The notes beneath the pieces were generated by a model. The model had not been told where the DNA came from. It worked only from the letters and a program-made list of their open reading frames with translations, and made no database searches. Below, piece after piece: positions 5,807 through 8,325 of a DNA stretch of 8,325 nt (its first letter is position 1; each line of letters starts with the position of its first letter). Position numbers and translations under genes: made by a program. Location of the stretch: positions 1-8,325 of the forward strand of contig QNFJ01000093.1 of assembly GCA_003646305.1 (NCBI GenBank), given 5' to 3'. The stretch comes from Gammaproteobacteria bacterium (lineage in GTDB: Bacteria > Pseudomonadota > Gammaproteobacteria > Methylococcales > UBA2780).

Positions 5807-5830
5807 AAAGAGCACTTCCCTGTGCCCTTC
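5807..5830 (-). other. Intercistronic hairpin between trxB and aat
   Basis: In the - strand transcript GAAGGGCAC and GTGCTCTTT form a 9-bp stem with two G-U pairs and a 6-base loop (AGGGAA). The G-U pairs become A-C mismatches on the + strand, so the fold belongs to the trxB-aat RNA. The T-run after it is only three bases, so it is a weak terminator at best; it may be an mRNA stability or attenuation element. Confidence 0.4.
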
Positions 5831-5840
5831 TAAATAGTTG

Positions 5841-6800
5841 CTAGGATTCGGCTAGATCATCAAGGAAGCGCTCCGCATCAAGTGCTGCCATACAACCTGA
5901 CCCAGCTGAAGTAATCGCCTGGCGGTAGATTGAGTCGGCAACATCGCCCGCGGCAAAAACACCAGCAACAGACGTTTGCGTGGCGTTACCCTGATTGCCG
6001 CTTTGGGTGACGAGATAGCCGTGGTTCATTTCGAGCTGTCCCTCAAATATACCGGTATTTGGGCTATGGCCAATGGCGATAAAGACACCGTCTACATCAA
6101 GCTCTTTGGTTGAGCCATCTTCGACATTTTTAATACGTAGGCCGGTTACTCCCATCTCATCACCGAGCACCTCATCCAGGGCGGTATTCCATTCAACCGA
6201 GATATTGCCATTTTCGACTTTGGTAAGCAGTTTGTCTGAAAGAATCTTTTCTGAGCGGAACTTGTCGCGACGATGAATCACCGTGACATGCTCTGCAATA
6301 TTGGCGAGATATAAAGCCTCTTCAACGGCCGTGTTACCACCACCAACAACCGCAACTTTTTTATTTTTATAGAAAAAACCGTCGCAAGTGGCACACGCTG
6401 AGACACCTCGGCCTTTAAATGCCTCCTCAGAGTCGAGTCCAAGGTAGCGAGCGGATGCGCCCGTTGCGATAATCAAGGCATCGCAAGTGTAAGTACCAGA
6501 ATCACCAATTAGCTCGAATGGCCGCTGCTTAACATTAACAGTATGGATATGATCAAAAATAATTTCGGTATTAAAGCGTTCTGCATGGGCTTTCATGCGT
6601 TCCATTAATGCGGGGCCTTCCAGGCCGCTGACATCTCCAGGCCAGTTATCGACCTCTGTTGTTGTCATAAGTTGACCACCTTGCTCTATGCCGGTAATCA
6701 ATACAGGGTTTAGATTGGCGCGTGCACCGTAAACCGCAGCGGTATAACCAGCAGGACCTGAGCCAAGAATTAGAAGAGGGGAGTGTTTGGTGTCGCTCAT
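5841..6800 (-). CDS. trxB: Thioredoxin reductase (NADPH), 319 aa
   Basis: Cytoplasmic homodimeric flavoenzyme that passes electrons from NADPH to thioredoxin, supporting ribonucleotide reductase and disulfide repair. The FAD-binding GSGPAG lies at 13-18, the redox pair in CATC (C136, C139), the NADPH-binding GGGNTA at 153-158 with HRR at 176-178, and the second FAD motif GVFAAGD near the C-terminus followed by RQAITSAGSG. Length is close to E. coli TrxB (321 aa). The ATG at 6800 is chosen because GGAG (6807-6810) lies 6 bases upstream and the product then begins as the family does; an open frame extends back to an ATG at 6848 but adds 16 unconserved residues and covers the ribosome site. First gene of the leftward series, divergent from ftsK; the lrp gene found between these two in E. 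coli is absent. Confidence 0.98.
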   Translation of the reverse strand: MSDTKHSPLLILGSGPAGYTAAVYGARANLNPVLITGIEQGGQLMTTTEVDNWPGDVSGLEGPALMERMKAHAERFNTEIIFDHIHTVNVKQRPFELIGDSGTYTCDALIIATGASARYLGLDSEEAFKGRGVSACATCDGFFYKNKKVAVVGGGNTAVEEALYLANIAEHVTVIHRRDKFRSEKILSDKLLTKVENGNISVEWNTALDEVLGDEMGVTGLRIKNVEDGSTKELDVDGVFIAIGHSPNTGIFEGQLEMNHGYLVTQSGNQGNATQTSVAGVFAAGDVADSIYRQAITSAGSGCMAALDAERFLDDLAES

Positions 6801-7065
6801 GGTTGCTCCAGATTTAAGAGGTATAAAAAGAGGCCAATTCTGTGGCAAATAAAGGTCACATACAAGCCGATTAATCGCTATTTTCTCACGTACACTTTTT
6901 TACCTAAAGGGCAGAAGTTTTATTGAGCCGAATTAATATCTGCTTAACTCCGTTTTATGTGAAAAATCTCTAAGATGCAGAAGGTAGATTTTGTTAGACT
7001 TTTGCACAATCTCCGAAAGGGATTTTCAATAGGTTTGAATTTCGATAAAAAAGGGTTGGAACAGT
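6801..7065. promoter_or_regulatory. Divergent trxB / ftsK control region
   Basis: A 265-base AT-rich gap that must contain promoters in both directions. The only candidates I can draw are weak: TTGCAC then 17 bases then TTCAAT toward ftsK, and, on the other strand, TTGTAT then 17 bases then CAGAAT toward trxB. I find no LexA box (CTGT-N8-ACAG), although ftsK is SOS-linked in E. coli. A 32-codon ATG frame (6975-7073) ends just across the ftsK start. Confidence 0.35.
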
Positions 7066-8325
7066 TTGGTTAAGAAGGTGAAAGCACAAAACAAAGAGCC
7101 GCTAAAAGCGGAAGGGTATCAGACCTCGCGTGGGCTACGTGAAGCGGGATTCCTAATCTCTTTTGCCATTGCGATATTTATGCTGATTGCTCTGTGGACC
7201 TTTGATAAGGGTGATCCTGGCTGGTCACAATATAGTGGCGAAACAGCAATTAGTAATGCCGGTGGATCGGTGGGTGCATGGATGGCAGACCTTCTGCTCT
7301 ACCTGTTCGGGCTTTTAGCGTATCTGCTGCCGATCATGATCGGTTATCACGGTTGGCTGTTATTAAGAGGCTTGTTTAGACACTCATCACCTAACGTGTG
7401 GGTTTTCCTTCTACGCTGGGGTGGCTTTTTTGTCACGCTAATAACTGGAACGGGTCTTATTTATCTTCATTTTCCTTCGGGAAATGCAACGTTGCCAGGC
7501 TCTGCAGGCGGTGGTGGTGTACTGGGTCTTGAGGTGGGGGAGGCGCTTCTTGGTTCGTTCGGCTTAACCGGTTCAACACTTTTGCTTTCTGCGCTGTTTT
7601 TAGCAGGAGTTACGTTATTTACCGGTATGTCATGGTTTTCACTAATGGATTTGACCGGCAAAATCACCCTCAGTTTTATTGACTGGATTATGGGTTATTT
7701 CCACCTGTTCCTTGATCATTTTGCTTCGCGTCGGGCACAAAAAGCCAGAACAGCGACCTTCAAGAAAGAAAAAGAGCGAACAAAAGGTCGGCAACCCCCA
7801 AAGATTGAGCCTATTTTTAAGGCCATTGAGATAAGTGAACGGGTTGAGAAAGAAAAGCAGGTTGTCCTGTTCGATACGCCCGAAAAAGGGGATCTTCCGC
7901 CCATTTCTTTGCTTGATGATGTGACAACTGAATCAACCGGTTTCTCGAATGAATCGCTAGAGGCTATGTCAAAACAGCTTGAGCTTAAGCTGAAAGATTT
8001 TGGTGTTGAAGTGGAGGTCGTGGCGGTTCACCCGGGGCCTGTCATTACTCGTTTTGAACTGCAACCGGCCCCAGGCGTAAAAGCAAGCCGAATAACAGGG
8101 CTATCACAAGACCTGGCGCGGGCGTTATCCACCCATAGCGTTAGAGTTGTTGAGGTGATCCCAGGAAAATCGGTCATTGGGCTGGAAATCCCTAATGAGT
8201 CACGTGAAATGGTTCATTTTCAGGAGATCATTGCATCTCGCGCATTTGAGCAGTCACCCTCAATGCTCACGCTGGCATTAGGAAAAGATATATCAGGCTC
8301 CCCCGTTGTTTCTGATTTGGCCAAA
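7066..8325 (+). CDS. ftsK: FtsK DNA translocase, N-terminal 420 codons (3' truncated by window edge)
   Basis: Septum-located membrane protein coupling division with chromosome dimer resolution and terminus segregation. The frame is open from 7066 to the right edge. Four membrane segments are visible at about 28-46, 74-100, 111-135 and 170-192, with the DPGWS motif (50-54) and GAWMAD after the first, as in other FtsK proteins. A charged cytoplasmic linker of only about 100 residues follows, far shorter than the E. coli Pro/Gln-rich linker. The translocase alpha domain begins near residue 298 and continues through HPGPVITRFEL, PAPGVKASRI, LSQDLARALS, VRVVEVIPGK and LGKDISGSPVV. The Walker A motif lies just beyond the window. 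The start is taken as TTG 7066, with AAGGG (7051-7055) ten bases upstream; GTG 7078 is an alternative, and an in-frame TGA at 7036 limits extension. Confidence 0.93.
   Translation, partial: MVKKVKAQNKEPLKAEGYQTSRGLREAGFLISFAIAIFMLIALWTFDKGDPGWSQYSGETAISNAGGSVGAWMADLLLYLFGLLAYLLPIMIGYHGWLLLRGLFRHSSPNVWVFLLRWGGFFVTLITGTGLIYLHFPSGNATLPGSAGGGGVLGLEVGEALLGSFGLTGSTLLLSALFLAGVTLFTGMSWFSLMDLTGKITLSFIDWIMGYFHLFLDHFASRRAQKARTATFKKEKERTKGRQPPKIEPIFKAIEISERVEKEKQVVLFDTPEKGDLPPISLLDDVTTESTGFSNESLEAMSKQLELKLKDFGVEVEVVAVHPGPVITRFELQPAPGVKASRITGLSQDLARALSTHSVRVVEVIPGKSVIGLEIPNESREMVHFQEIIASRAFEQSPSMLTLALGKDISGSPVVSDLAK

Noticed and set aside
6801..6848. 16-residue N-terminal extension of TrxB from ATG 6848
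   Set aside because: Not conserved in the family, and it covers the good GGAG site in front of the ATG at 6800.
1..8325. IS elements, CRISPR array, tRNA/rRNA, toxin-antitoxin or defence system
   Set aside because: No transposase, no regular repeat-spacer pattern, no cloverleaf or rRNA sequence, and no paired small genes were seen on either strand.

Overview
The window looks like a chromosomal segment of a gammaproteobacterium with a moderate, somewhat AT-leaning base composition. The gene order clpS-clpA > < infA-bpt-aat-trxB | ftsK > is the arrangement familiar from Pseudomonas-like gammaproteobacteria, and every protein in that block resembles its E. coli counterpart where one exists. A PEP-CTERM-type secreted protein suggests an environmental, exopolysaccharide-producing bacterium that carries an exosortase elsewhere. 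The species cannot be named from this window.

Layout: (1) 1-154, the C-terminal end of a + strand gene I do not recognise. (2) 155-512, a long non-coding stretch containing a good sigma-54 (-24/-12) promoter candidate at 404-419. (3) 513-1205, a secreted protein with a variant PEP-CTERM sorting tail, followed by a Rho-independent terminator near 1308-1345. An 18-bp imperfect direct repeat (274-291 and 1290-1307) brackets this gene, which looks like an accessory insertion in front of a conserved block. (4) 1432-4031, clpS and clpA on the + strand. (5) 4082-6800 on the - strand: trxB, aat and bpt form a tight series, followed by infA with its own promoter candidate. (6) 6801-7065, the divergent control region. 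(7) From 7066, the N-terminal 420 codons of ftsK, running off the right edge.

Functionally the centre of the window is almost a complete bacterial N-degron (N-end rule) pathway. Aat adds Leu/Phe to N-terminal Lys/Arg, Bpt adds Leu to N-terminal Asp/Glu, ClpS recognises the resulting N-degrons, and ClpA unfolds the substrate for ClpP, which is not in the window. The two transferases sit on the opposite strand and converge on clpSA, with infA between them. TrxB (thiol redox) and FtsK (division and chromosome segregation) are conserved neighbours.

The most unusual part is the left 1.4 kb: the PEP-CTERM gene, its sigma-54 promoter candidate, the TGTCA-containing elements upstream and the flanking repeat. 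I see no IS element, CRISPR array, tRNA or rRNA.
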